Part shown: positions 7,921-15,131 of the stretch, piece after piece
Layout of the letters: each line of letters begins with the position of its first letter
Position numbering within the stretch: the stretch's first letter is position 1
Assembly (NCBI GenBank): GCA_023131215.1
Contig: JAGLZV010000097.1
Span: 1-47,115 of the forward strand
Direction of reading: 5' to 3'
From: Candidatus Methanophagales archaeon
GTDB lineage: Archaea > Halobacteriota > Syntropharchaeia > Alkanophagales > Methanospirareceae
Length of the DNA stretch: 47,115 nt
Program-made: the position numbers and the translations under genes
The notes under the pieces: generated by a model
What the model saw: only the letters and a program-made list of their open reading frames with translations
What the model was told of the DNA's origin: nothing
Databases searched by the model: none

Positions 7921-8461
7921 CTGCGCTCGCAGCTACACTTACACCACCCGCAGTTTCGATAATTTTTTCTATTTTCACGGGTGCCGCTTCCGTTATCTTT
8001 GAAACGAGCTCTTTGAATCCCTCTCCACTTATCGCCGTCGTTGGCACTACTGGAACACCAAGAATTTGCTCCAATTTCTCCACTTCTATCTTTATATTCT
8101 TGTCCTCTGCAACGTCCCACATATTCAATGCTACTACAACCGGATAACCTCTTTCAATGATTTCCAAAGCTAAGTAGAGACCACGCTCTATTTTTGAAGC
8201 ATCAAGCACGCATACAACCACCGAATCTCGGTTCTCCGCAAGCATTTTCACCGCTACTTCTTCTGCTCGGTCCTTCGGCTCTAATGAAAATGCCCCTGGC
8301 ACGTCTATTAGTTCGACATCTTCTCCCTCCAAACGCATCCAGCCTTTCATGAAATCCACCGTCGTTCCCGGATAATTTGACTCAAACACTTTTGCTCCAG
8401 TCAGCCGATTGAAGAAAACGCTTTTTCCCACATTCGGATGCCCCATCAATAAAATCTTCAT
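7883..8461 (-). CDS. feoB: FeoB GTPase domain (separate polypeptide)
   Basis: A 192-residue G protein corresponding to the N-terminus of FeoB. It shows G1 (GHPNVGKS), G2 (the T in NYPGTT), G3 (DVPGAFSL), G4 (NMWD) and G5-like (TTAISGEG). FeoB's G domain gates iron entry through the membrane domain. The tail after G5 is short and low in complexity (SVAASAGEGEGGKSAAVS), unlike the helical GDI domain of single-chain FeoB. Its last 38 nt overlap the membrane-domain gene. GGAGGT and GAAGAG lie upstream of the ATG. Confidence 0.9.
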   Translation of the reverse strand: MKILLMGHPNVGKSVFFNRLTGAKVFESNYPGTTVDFMKGWMRLEGEDVELIDVPGAFSLEPKDRAEEVAVKMLAENRDSVVVCVLDASKIERGLYLALEIIERGYPVVVALNMWDVAEDKNIKIEVEKLEQILGVPVVPTTAISGEGFKELVSKITEAAPVKIEKIIETAGGVSVAASAGEGEGGKSAAVS

Positions 8462-8490
8462 TTCTCTTCTTCTACCTCCTTTTTCTATCC

Positions 8491-8715
8491 TTATCCCACC
8501 TCTACAACTATTTTTTCCGCTATACCCAACCCTAAAGACGTAAACGACTTGTCAACTTCTACCACCACAGGTCCTTTTATGGGCTGCTTTGTCGCCATTC
8601 TTATATTCTTACCTTCTCTGATGCCCATACCAGCTACTTGCTTCCTTAAATTCTCCTCTATCTCTTTCACCGTTCCTTCTTCATCAAAATCCATTTCGCT
8701 CAACTTCTTCTCCAT
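8491..8715 (-). CDS. feoA: FeoA-domain protein
   Basis: A 74-residue single FeoA (SH3-like) domain. It has the expected pattern GTVKEIEENLRKQVAGMGIREGKNIRM, then GPVVVEVDKSFTSLGLGIAEKIVVEV. FeoA proteins bind FeoB and are needed for ferrous-iron transport. AAAGGA lies 5-6 nt before the ATG. It is directly upstream of the FeoB G-domain gene and is the third FeoA-type polypeptide in a row, and the one closest to a standard FeoA in length. Confidence 0.88.
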   Translation of the reverse strand: MEKKLSEMDFDEEGTVKEIEENLRKQVAGMGIREGKNIRMATKQPIKGPVVVEVDKSFTSLGLGIAEKIVVEVG

Positions 8716-8725
8716 TCTATTCCTT

Positions 8726-9022
8726 TCACATCCTCCTCACGATAACTTTTTGCGCCATCCCACGACCTATGGACACCGTGTTTCTATCTACCTCTACGGT
8801 AACAGGTCCATAACAGGAAATCACACGAACAACACTGCCTTCAAATAAACCCCGAAGAAACAACTTCTGGCGAATGCCACGACCTCCTTCCACTGCCATG
8901 ACTCTTCCCTGTTCTCCGGGTTTCAACTGGCTTAATGGCATTGTATCACCGTAATTATTATTTAGAAAAACCCGCTTCTCTTCCACCATTGCCATCTCCT
9001 CGCTCACACGTTCCTCCTCCAT
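8726..9022 (-). CDS. FeoA-domain protein with an acidic N-terminal extension
   Basis: A 98-residue protein. A charged N-terminus of about 25 residues is followed by one FeoA domain: PLSQLKPGEQGRVMAVEGG, RGLFEGSVVRVI, and VTVEVDRNTVSIGRGMAQKVIV. The ATG at 9022 is chosen because GAGGTG lies 6 nt upstream; a GTG at 9031 would add three residues. It lies between the three-domain FeoA protein and the single-domain FeoA gene with short gaps, so all are co-transcribed. Being a second FeoA suggests a distinct partner or a regulatory role, which is inference. Confidence 0.83.
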   Translation of the reverse strand: MEEERVSEEMAMVEEKRVFLNNNYGDTMPLSQLKPGEQGRVMAVEGGRGIRQKLFLRGLFEGSVVRVISCYGPVTVEVDRNTVSIGRGMAQKVIVRRM

Positions 9023-9043
9023 TTTTATCACCTCAATTGCACC

Positions 9044-9751
9044 TCATTCCACCCAGACCTTTTCTGCGAGCCCGTGCCCGATAGTCACCAACTGTTCACC
9101 TATTCTCGCAAGCACATAGGTTCCCCTCTTTGGAACGGGTGCAGGCATCTCCTTCCTGACCAATGTTATCTCTTTACCTTCCACCACGCCCATTTGTTCA
9201 AATTTTTCCTTAAGAGAGGTTCCACCGATTATCTTGCTTATCTTTGCCTTCTCGCCTTCCTCAAGATAATTAATCTGGATGTTTTTCCCTTCCCGTTCTA
9301 CCAGCGCCTTCGATGCTTGACCTTCGCCCATACTTATCTCGCGGTCGTCTATTTTGAACACTAAGGTCTCGTCTGGGAGATGACGTAAGAACTCTATTTC
9401 CTTTTCTTTTTCTATGTCAAGTTCAGAGAAATTACCTTCAAAGACTTTTCCTCCTTCAATGGTTTTTACCGTTCCCTTCTCTCCTGTCTCAAGTCTTAGA
9501 AGTGGAAGCGTTTCGCCTTCTTTATCCACATACACCTTATCTGCCCATCCGCGAGCTATGACTGCTTCTCTTCCTGCTGCTTTTAAAGCGATGGGTCCCG
9601 CATGAACATGCACGGGTTCAGTGGCTACCACCGTAAGCTCAGTTCCTTCTGAAATGCCCAATTCCTCCAGATAGCCCTTAACTTCTGAGCCACCGTCTAT
9701 TTTTTTTACTGCTACTCCTACCTCCGGCTCGACTTCGGTCAATAGTTTCAT
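9044..9751 (-). CDS. Protein of three tandem FeoA-like domains
   Basis: A 235-residue protein made of three SH3-like repeats (about 1-76, 80-152 and 158-235). Each runs from a GEKGTVKTIEGG-type strand through an E-x-G-I/V-x-E-G turn to a final G-x-A-x-K-V-x-V-E strand (ARGWADKVYV, MGEGQASKALV, IGHGLAEKVWV). It is the first gene of the feo operon, with GAGGAA before the ATG. Most FeoA proteins have one domain; a triple form on its own is unusual. It may scaffold several FeoB proteins or bind metal, but this is not shown by the sequence. Confidence 0.8.
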   Translation of the reverse strand: MKLLTEVEPEVGVAVKKIDGGSEVKGYLEELGISEGTELTVVATEPVHVHAGPIALKAAGREAVIARGWADKVYVDKEGETLPLLRLETGEKGTVKTIEGGKVFEGNFSELDIEKEKEIEFLRHLPDETLVFKIDDREISMGEGQASKALVEREGKNIQINYLEEGEKAKISKIIGGTSLKEKFEQMGVVEGKEITLVRKEMPAPVPKRGTYVLARIGEQLVTIGHGLAEKVWVE

Positions 9752-9850
9752 TTTTTATTCCTCATCTCTATTATAAAGTTAGGAATACAAAAACCCTACC
9801 CTAAAAAGATTCGGTTTTTTAAAAGAAACCTAAAAAAGTTAGGTTTTAAA
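9752..9850 (-). promoter_or_regulatory. feo operon promoter with a metal-repressor-like palindrome
   Basis: Upstream of the first feo gene lies the inverted repeat AACCTAA-N5-TTAGGTT (9827-9845). Its half-sites match the TTAGGTT/AACCTAA core of DtxR/IdeR-family boxes, although here the arms face in the opposite order from the classic box. Further related half-sites (ttagggtaggg, about 9791-9805, and ctaactttata near 9770-9780, minus strand) lie closer to the gene. A TATA-like cttttaaaaa (about 9815-9824) adjoins the palindrome, so a bound repressor would block the promoter. Iron-dependent repression is an inference. Confidence 0.45.
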
Positions 9851-10076
9851 GAAAAAGCCGATAATTTCGGTCATGTGTTTTTCATCTACTTCTTATCTGG
9901 CTATTGAAAGGATAAGAAGTATCTGCTCAAAATTAAGTGGAATCGTAGGCTCTGCCCACGTCCTCGCAAACCCTGAAATGGTTTAACAGACAGCGAAAAA
10001 TAAAAAGTGTTTTTGCAGTTTTCAATTTGCATTTTGCATTTAATTGCTCGAAATCCCCCCAGATTTTGAGCAATTA
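9851..10076. other. Gene-free stretch with a degenerate GC-rich repeat
   Basis: Between the feo promoter and the chaperonin stop codon no open frame looks real. It contains a worn copy of the double-hairpin repeat (9944-9985) and AT-rich spacer. A short hairpin (cttatct...aggataag, around 9893-9918) could end transcripts. Confidence 0.4.
9944..9985 (+). repeat. Dispersed double-hairpin repeat, degenerate copy
   Basis: Opens with an imperfect palindrome CGTAGGCTCTGCCCACG (9944-9960) and continues tcctcgcaaaccctgaaatg, which aligns with the copies at 13266 and 37018. The second hairpin has decayed. It is intergenic. Confidence 0.55.
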
Positions 10077-11843
10077 CTAATACTTCACCCTACCACCTTT
10101 AACATACTTGAACTCCTCTGGTCTCTTCTCTGTTTCTATCAATTCTCTTGTTCTGCCTACTATCTGCGTTTCGATATCCTCCGCCTCCTCCCTTACTGCA
10201 CTCTTCGCAATATGCAAATCATCTATTTTCATCATTCCCGTTGCCGCCTCGGTAGCCGAGATAAGCGCCTGTAACTTCACCCTTAACGGCTCCATTATTC
10301 CCTCTTCCATCACATCTTTCACACGCTTATCCACTCCTGATATACCCACATTTTTATTAGCTGCAAAATGCTCTGCCCTGAGCTTCGCAAGTGTATCAAT
10401 CTGGTCCATTCCACTGTTCTTCGCTATTGCCTTTGGTATAGACTCCAAAGCGTCAGCAAAAGCATCCATTGCCAGTTGCTCCTTGCCCGGTATCTTTCTC
10501 GCAAACTTTCTTAACTGATGGGCGCATTCGGTTTCCACCGCGCCTCCTCCCGGCACCACGCGATTGTCTTCAAACAGTTGTGCAACGGCATGTAAAGCGC
10601 TTTTTATCTCGCCCACCAGACCCTCTATAACCCTGAGTGACACTCCCCTTATGATTATCGTAGCTGATTTCTTATGCGAACACTGTTCAAAAAATACGTA
10701 TTTATCACCACTTATCTCTCGCTGCACTACTTTTCCCGCAAAGCCAAATTTGTCTTCGCTCAGGTCACTCACGGCTTTCACTATCTTTCCACCGGTAGAC
10801 CGCTCCAACCTCTTCAAATCTGTCAGCTTCACCCTTTTTATTAGCATTATCCCTGCTCTGCGGAACTTACCCAGTGCGTCGTCATCCACACCCCACCGAC
10901 AGCAAATCACGTTTGCACCCGATTTTATTACCGGGTCTATAACTTCATCGAAAATTCTTGCTCTTGTCTCCCTGAACTCCCTGAAATGAGATGGTTTTGA
11001 GATTTTTACATGAAAATCAAGAGCACCAAGCGTTTCCCCTGCCTTACTGTGTTCTCTTGCTGCTGTTCCGGTTGGCAGCTCCTTCCTTCCCTTCACCTTC
11101 GGCTCCTTGTGTTCTATCGGGAAATCAAGCAATGCTATCCTCGCATTCCCCATCTCCGTTGGTAGCGCATCCAGAACTTCTCGGTCCACAACAACGCCTT
11201 CAGCAAATCTCGTCTCATGTACTCTGCTCCCACTCTTCGTCTCTATTACTACATCATCCACATCTATTGGCTCGTTCTCAGCACTATCGCTTATCCGTTT
11301 TATGCTTTCTACTACCGCATCCGCCAATTTATCCTCTTCACAATAATCCTCTATCTTTAATGCGGTCTTCGCTACGAACCTCAAAAACTCATCGCCCCCT
11401 TCCCCTCTTACGTCCACCGCCGATGCCATTTCTTTTAAAACCTCTTTCGCGCGCTCAAGAGCCTTCTCATACCCGTTCACCACTATATTTTGATGTACTC
11501 CTTCGTTTTTCAACTCGAATCCTCTCTTCACCAGCTCGCCCGTCAGGATCATAACCGTAGCTATGCCATCTCCCACTTTCTCTCCCTGTGTTAACCCTGC
11601 GTTTATCAATATGTCCGCAGTGGGGTGCTGATATTTCAATTCCTTTATCAGGCTGTATGCATTACTGGATATGAGGTCAGCAGCTTCCACTTTCGTTGCT
11701 CCCTGCGTTATCAATATCTTAGACCCAAAAGGACCGATAACTGGCTTGAACATGTCAGAAAAAGCAGCGGAAACCTGCATATTCGCCTCCTGAATCTCCT
11801 CCGGCGGCACTTCCCCGGGTGGTAACTCCTCCTTTATTGTCAT
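10077..11843 (-). CDS. Divergent group II chaperonin (thermosome-like) lacking catalytic aspartates
   Basis: A 588-residue protein with the equatorial, intermediate and apical layout of thermosomes and the VVPGGGAVE signature (about 429-437). Active thermosomes carry NDGAT, GDGTT and ERSLxDAL motifs. Here they read TQGAT (46-50), GDGIAT (91-96) and EIKSAL (412-417). Counting back from GGG, the catalytic Asp of DAL is Ser415, and the Asp of NDG is Gln47. Both are needed for ATP hydrolysis in studied thermosomes. The folding core is otherwise well conserved, so this is a maintained paralogue, perhaps an inactive ring subunit or a holdase. The start has a purine-rich site upstream. Confidence 0.85.
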   Translation of the reverse strand: MTIKEELPPGEVPPEEIQEANMQVSAAFSDMFKPVIGPFGSKILITQGATKVEAADLISSNAYSLIKELKYQHPTADILINAGLTQGEKVGDGIATVMILTGELVKRGFELKNEGVHQNIVVNGYEKALERAKEVLKEMASAVDVRGEGGDEFLRFVAKTALKIEDYCEEDKLADAVVESIKRISDSAENEPIDVDDVVIETKSGSRVHETRFAEGVVVDREVLDALPTEMGNARIALLDFPIEHKEPKVKGRKELPTGTAAREHSKAGETLGALDFHVKISKPSHFREFRETRARIFDEVIDPVIKSGANVICCRWGVDDDALGKFRRAGIMLIKRVKLTDLKRLERSTGGKIVKAVSDLSEDKFGFAGKVVQREISGDKYVFFEQCSHKKSATIIIRGVSLRVIEGLVGEIKSALHAVAQLFEDNRVVPGGGAVETECAHQLRKFARKIPGKEQLAMDAFADALESIPKAIAKNSGMDQIDTLAKLRAEHFAANKNVGISGVDKRVKDVMEEGIMEPLRVKLQALISATEAATGMMKIDDLHIAKSAVREEAEDIETQIVGRTRELIETEKRPEEFKYVKGGRVKY

Positions 11844-11979
11844 CTCTTCTTTTTCTCCCTCCCCTTCTCCTATATCCTCACTGTAATGTAAATGAAGTAA
11901 ATAATAGCATAAAACATTTTACAGTTAAACTTTCGATTTTTTCAAAGTCCGCACCACAGGATATTGAGTAATTACGTTT

Positions 11980-12195
11980 TCACGATGCCCCACCTTTGAA
12001 AAAAGACCACCTGCGGCAGTGCTCCCTTATTATGTCTGACCTGCTTAGTATTCCAACCAATTCTTTCTCTCCCTCTTCAGTTCCTCCCTTTACCACCGGC
12101 AACCTTCCTATATTGTAAGTGTCCATCTTATGCAGGACATCCTCAGCTCTTTTGTGCTAATTTCTTTCATCACTGCTACTTTTATCCCTTATCCT
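11980..12195 (-). pseudogene. Broken CBS-domain gene fragment
   Basis: On the minus strand one frame reads KVAVMKEISTKEL and, after a one-base shift, the next reads EDVLHKMDTYNIGRLPVV, then ELVGILSRSDIIREH, before a TGA at 11980-11982. Together they form most of a CBS domain (helix, strand, D-x-x-R/I-R-x-P-V-V, GI-x-S/T-x-x-D-I). The frame is interrupted by the shift and a TAG, and no upstream part remains. It is the dead end of a larger CBS protein, such as a channel or regulator, and occupies much of the gap between the chaperonin and the thiolase. Confidence 0.6.
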
Positions 12196-12253
12196 TTTAA
12201 AATCGCTCTATTACTTTATGTTCCAACATTCTTTTTAATAATTATTTGCAAAG

Positions 12254-13171
12254 ATGAGATGTAGTAAAAGAAAATGCCTGAATCCTGCTATAATCTATCA
12301 GAAATACTCCGGGCTGCACTTATGTGAAGCCCATTTCATTGAGGATGTAGAGAGAAAAGCGAAAAAAGAGATAAGAAAGGAGTTGATGATAGAGCGCGGG
12401 GATAAGATTGCAGTGGCACTGAGCGGGGGGAAGGACAGCTCAGCTCTTTTATATATGTTAAAAAAGATATTTCATCCACGCAGCGATTTAGAATTCTTTG
12501 CGATTGCGGTAGATGAAGGAATAAAAGGATTTCGTTCGGTGACATTAAAAAATGCAGAAAATATTACAAAGGAGTTAGAAGTAGAACTTCATACTTTTTC
12601 CTTTGAAAAGGAGTTTGGATTTACGCTGGATGAAATCGCAGCGAAAGGATTCGAGCAGGCGCCTTGCACTTTTTGTGGCGTTCTGAGAAGGAAGGTAATA
12701 GAAACAAAAGCGAAGGAATTAGGCGCCACAAAGGTTGTAACTGCTCATAATCTGGACGACGAAGTTCAAACGATTTCGATCAATTATATACGAGGGGATA
12801 TAGAGCGGTTGAGTAGGCTGCGAGGGCGAAGAGAAGAGTTTGTTCCGAGGATTAAACCGCTGAGAGGAGTCCCGGAAAAGGAAGTTGCTTTGTATGCACT
12901 TGTAGCAGGAATACCGATAAGTACGGTTCAATGTCCTTATGCCAAGCTATCTTTCCGTTTCACGGTGAAAAAAATGCTGAATGAGTTTGAAATGAAACAC
13001 CCGGGGACAAAATACTCTTTGTTGCGGGGTTACGAAAGGCTGTCAGAATTTTTGCCGACAGCGCAACCAGGGAGAAAGCTTTTGCGGTGCGAGCGGTGTG
13101 GAGAGGCATCAGCATCAAGAATATGCAAGGCTTGCGAGATAGTTGAACGTATGAGAAGTAGAAAATCCTAA
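12254..13171 (+). CDS. TtuA/NcsA-type tRNA 2-thiolation protein
   Basis: A 305-residue PP-loop enzyme of the TtcA/TtuA family. An N-terminal zinc knuckle (C3, C8, C24, H27) precedes the ATP-binding SGGKDSS loop (57-63). C138 and C141 (APCTFCG) with C227 (VQCPYA) match the three Cys residues that hold the Fe-S cluster in TtuA. A second zinc knuckle closes the protein (C279, C282, C291, C294). Family members activate tRNA uridines by adenylation and insert sulfur (2-thiouridine). Both zinc sites and all cluster ligands are intact, so it should be active. Whether the target is U34 or U54 cannot be decided here. Confidence 0.9.
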   Translation: MRCSKRKCLNPAIIYQKYSGLHLCEAHFIEDVERKAKKEIRKELMIERGDKIAVALSGGKDSSALLYMLKKIFHPRSDLEFFAIAVDEGIKGFRSVTLKNAENITKELEVELHTFSFEKEFGFTLDEIAAKGFEQAPCTFCGVLRRKVIETKAKELGATKVVTAHNLDDEVQTISINYIRGDIERLSRLRGRREEFVPRIKPLRGVPEKEVALYALVAGIPISTVQCPYAKLSFRFTVKKMLNEFEMKHPGTKYSLLRGYERLSEFLPTAQPGRKLLRCERCGEASASRICKACEIVERMRSRKS

Positions 13172-13351
13172 ATCCCAACCTCTAAACCCTAAACAATTTC
13201 AAAATTCAAATCCAAAAAGAAAGATTTGTTTTGAATTTTGAGTTTAGATATTGGAGTTTGTTTAGACCGGGGCTCTGCCCCGGTAACCCCGCAAGCCCAG
13301 TAGGGGCTTATTTAGAGTTTAGTGCTTAGAATTTATACCACCGGATATCGA
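13172..13351. repeat. AT-rich imperfect hairpin with a GC-rich repeat inside
   Basis: The spacer begins with ccctaaacaatttcaaaatt-type sequence and answers with gttttgaattttgagtttag, forming an imperfect long hairpin. A full copy of the GC-rich double-hairpin repeat follows at 13266-13310. A similar AT-rich hairpin occupies 34502-34660. It separates convergent genes and may serve as a bidirectional terminator. Confidence 0.5.
13266..13310 (+). repeat. Dispersed GC-rich double-hairpin repeat, best intergenic copy
   Basis: The palindrome ACCGGGGCTCTGCCCCGGT (13266-13284) is followed by aaccccgc and a second hairpin aagccc-agta-ggggctt (13293-13309). The same two-hairpin unit occurs inside the RFC-like gene at 37018-37060 and, decayed, at 9944-9985. 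Confidence 0.75.
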
Positions 13352-14389
13352 TCAATTACCCTGTGAGGGAAGGTTTGTAAATGGCGGAACTCTCGATTCC
13401 TTTACCTTTGTTCCCTCTTTTATCTCACAGTATGCACCAATGATAGAATCCGTTACCTCCGCTTTTTTTATCACCGTGTTCTCACCAACCACGCTTTTAT
13501 TTAGCATGGTTTCACTCAAATTCGCATGAGAGAATACCACGGAATCGTACATTTTGCTTTTCGTTATCTCAGCATGGTTGCCGATAACAGCAGGACCTCG
13601 TATCAAGGACTTCTTCACCACTGCGTATTCGCCAATAGCGACATTTCCTTGAATCTCGTTATCTTCTATCTCTGCTGTGGAGGCGCATTCGAATCCTTTT
13701 TTCTCTAATATCCACCTGCTTGCTTCCATGTAGCCCTCCAGATTACCGACATCAGTCCAGAATCCATCAACCACGCACCCGTAAACCTCCTTTTTCGCTA
13801 CGAGTATGGGAAACAAGTCCCTGGAGAAATCAAATTCGCTGCCTTCAGGAACGTATTCCATTACCTCGGGTTCTATAATATACAATCCAGCATTCGCAAG
13901 ATTTGAGAAACATTCACTCGGAGAAGGCTTCTCTTTAAAATTCCGTATCCTTCCATCTGCTTCTGTCTCTGCTATTCCATATAAAGATGGATTCGGCACG
14001 GGCAGGAGAGCAATGGTCACAAGCTTTCCATGCGTTTCGTGGAACTCCATCACCTTTCTTATGTCTATGTCAGTGATGTTGTCGCCTTGTATTATGAACG
14101 ATGTTTCTCCTATCGCTGCGTTTTTTACCGACCCGGCAGTTCCTAAAGGCGAGGGTTCCTCAGGATACGAAAGTTTTAAATCTTTCCTTTTGCTGAGATA
14201 ATTTATCGTTTGCTCTTGGAGGTAGTTTGTGGTGATAACGATGTCTTTTAAGCCGTAACCAGCCAGATAGTCCACTATGTATTCTATTACGGGTTTATTC
14301 ACCAGAGGAATCATAGCCTTCGGCGTGGTAAACGTAAGCGGTCTGAGTCTTGTTCCATATCCACCCGCAAGGATTACTGCTTTTTTCAT
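13352..14389 (-). CDS. Sugar-phosphate nucleotidyltransferase with left-handed beta-helix domain
   Basis: A 345-residue enzyme. The N-terminal nucleotidyltransferase domain has LAGGYGTRLRPLT (8-20), the lysine-bearing PKAMIPL, and QGDNITDID (metal-binding Asp). The C-terminal third shows hexapeptide-like repeats (GNVAIGEYAVVKKSLIRGPAVIG) of the left-handed beta-helix. Such enzymes make GDP-mannose, dTDP-glucose or UDP-GlcNAc for glycan synthesis; the exact sugar cannot be fixed, though mannose-1-phosphate guanylyltransferase-like forms are closest in layout. Its ATG lies against the hairpin repeat at 14391-14416, which includes any ribosome-binding site, so translation might be modulated by that structure. 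Confidence 0.85.
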   Translation of the reverse strand: MKKAVILAGGYGTRLRPLTFTTPKAMIPLVNKPVIEYIVDYLAGYGLKDIVITTNYLQEQTINYLSKRKDLKLSYPEEPSPLGTAGSVKNAAIGETSFIIQGDNITDIDIRKVMEFHETHGKLVTIALLPVPNPSLYGIAETEADGRIRNFKEKPSPSECFSNLANAGLYIIEPEVMEYVPEGSEFDFSRDLFPILVAKKEVYGCVVDGFWTDVGNLEGYMEASRWILEKKGFECASTAEIEDNEIQGNVAIGEYAVVKKSLIRGPAVIGNHAEITKSKMYDSVVFSHANLSETMLNKSVVGENTVIKKAEVTDSIIGAYCEIKEGTKVKESRVPPFTNLPSQGN

Positions 14390-14390
14390 A

Positions 14391-14555
14391 CAAACTTTCT
14401 TTCAAAAGAAAGTTTGATCAAAGAAACATATATTTTTTAGTAAAGCTTTATATTTTTAGTAAAGGTTTTTGCGGAGAAACCTTTCTTTGAAAAAGAAAGC
14501 TTTACCAAAGAAAAGTTTTTTCTTTTAGCACAGGTTTTCTTTTTTGAAAAAAAAA
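14391..14555. repeat. AT-rich composite hairpin repeat (copy 1)
   Basis: It starts with CAAACTTTCTTT-caaa-AGAAAGTTTG-type dyad (14391-14416) followed by atcaaagaaac, then further A/T-rich arms (aaacctttctttg, aagctttaccaaagaaaag, tagcacaggtt). Read on the minus strand it matches the block at 36170-36310 in order and content. The first hairpin also matches 45590-45626. It fills the gap between the nucleotidyltransferase and gatC. Confidence 0.65.
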
Positions 14556-14566
14556 GAAAAAGTGTT

Positions 14567-14848
14567 ATGATAAGAAAAGAGGAGATAGAGCATATAGGGT
14601 GGCTGGCGAGGATAGAGTTAAGAGAGGATGAGAAGGAATTATTTGAGAAGCAATTGAGCTCGATATTAGATTATTTCGCCGTACTGGATGAATTAGATAC
14701 TGAAGATGTAGAACCTACATATCACGTAATCGGCATAACGGATGTGGTAAGGGAAGACGAACCGAAGGAGGCGTTAAGCCAGTCAGAAGTGCTGCGGAAT
14801 GCGCCTAAGAAAGAGAAAGGGTATATCAAAAGTCCGAGGATGTTATGA
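14567..14848 (+). CDS. gatC: Glutamyl/aspartyl-tRNA amidotransferase subunit C
   Basis: A 93-residue protein with the full GatC pattern: an N-terminal helix with HIGWLARIEL, the helix FEKQLSSILDYFAVLDELDTEDVEPTYH split by the conserved D-T-x-x-V-x-P-T, then VVREDEPKEALSQSEVLRNAP. GatC holds GatA and GatB together in the complex that turns misacylated Glu-tRNA-Gln or Asp-tRNA-Asn into the correct aminoacyl-tRNA. gatA and gatB are not adjacent, so it stands alone here. The ATG follows an A-rich stretch with a weak ribosome-binding site (AAAGTG). Confidence 0.92.
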   Translation: MIRKEEIEHIGWLARIELREDEKELFEKQLSSILDYFAVLDELDTEDVEPTYHVIGITDVVREDEPKEALSQSEVLRNAPKKEKGYIKSPRML

Positions 14849-15131
14849 GATAGGGTAAAAAACCGCGAGATTTCACAAGAAAATGAAGCCGGGATTCTAT
14901 GATGCAGGATACATGATACAGGTTTGACTTGTATCTTGATCTTGTATCTTCAATTATTTTCTCATGGAAATCTGTGTAATCTGTGATGATTGACAATCCA
15001 CAAGAATTCTATCACGAACTTTTGAAGATTTTATCGGGTGAGCGTAAGCGAAGGCAAGGATTTGCGTAGCAAATCCGCAGAGTCCTGGTGAAAGGAAAAG
15101 GTTTTCATGATTGAGATTTAGTGTTTTTGCC
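14849..15131. repeat. Gene-free spacer with several short repeats
   Basis: Contains a gatgcaggatacatgataca motif (about 14899-14920) like those near 46050 and 46690; a 27-nt stretch at 14956-14982 (attttctcatggaaatctgtgtaatct) shared with 37630-37656; and a perfect small hairpin GGATTTGC-gta-GCAAATCC (15058-15076). A 27-codon frame from 14986 (MIDNPQEFYHELLKILSGER) was seen but lacks support as a gene. Confidence 0.45.

Noticed and set aside
11107..11554. Long plus-strand frames opposite the chaperonin gene
   Set aside because: They are antisense to a well-supported gene, have no family motifs and no ribosome-binding sites.
14986..15069. 27-codon plus-strand frame before the HsdS gene end
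   Set aside because: No ribosome-binding site; part is made of the local hairpin repeat.
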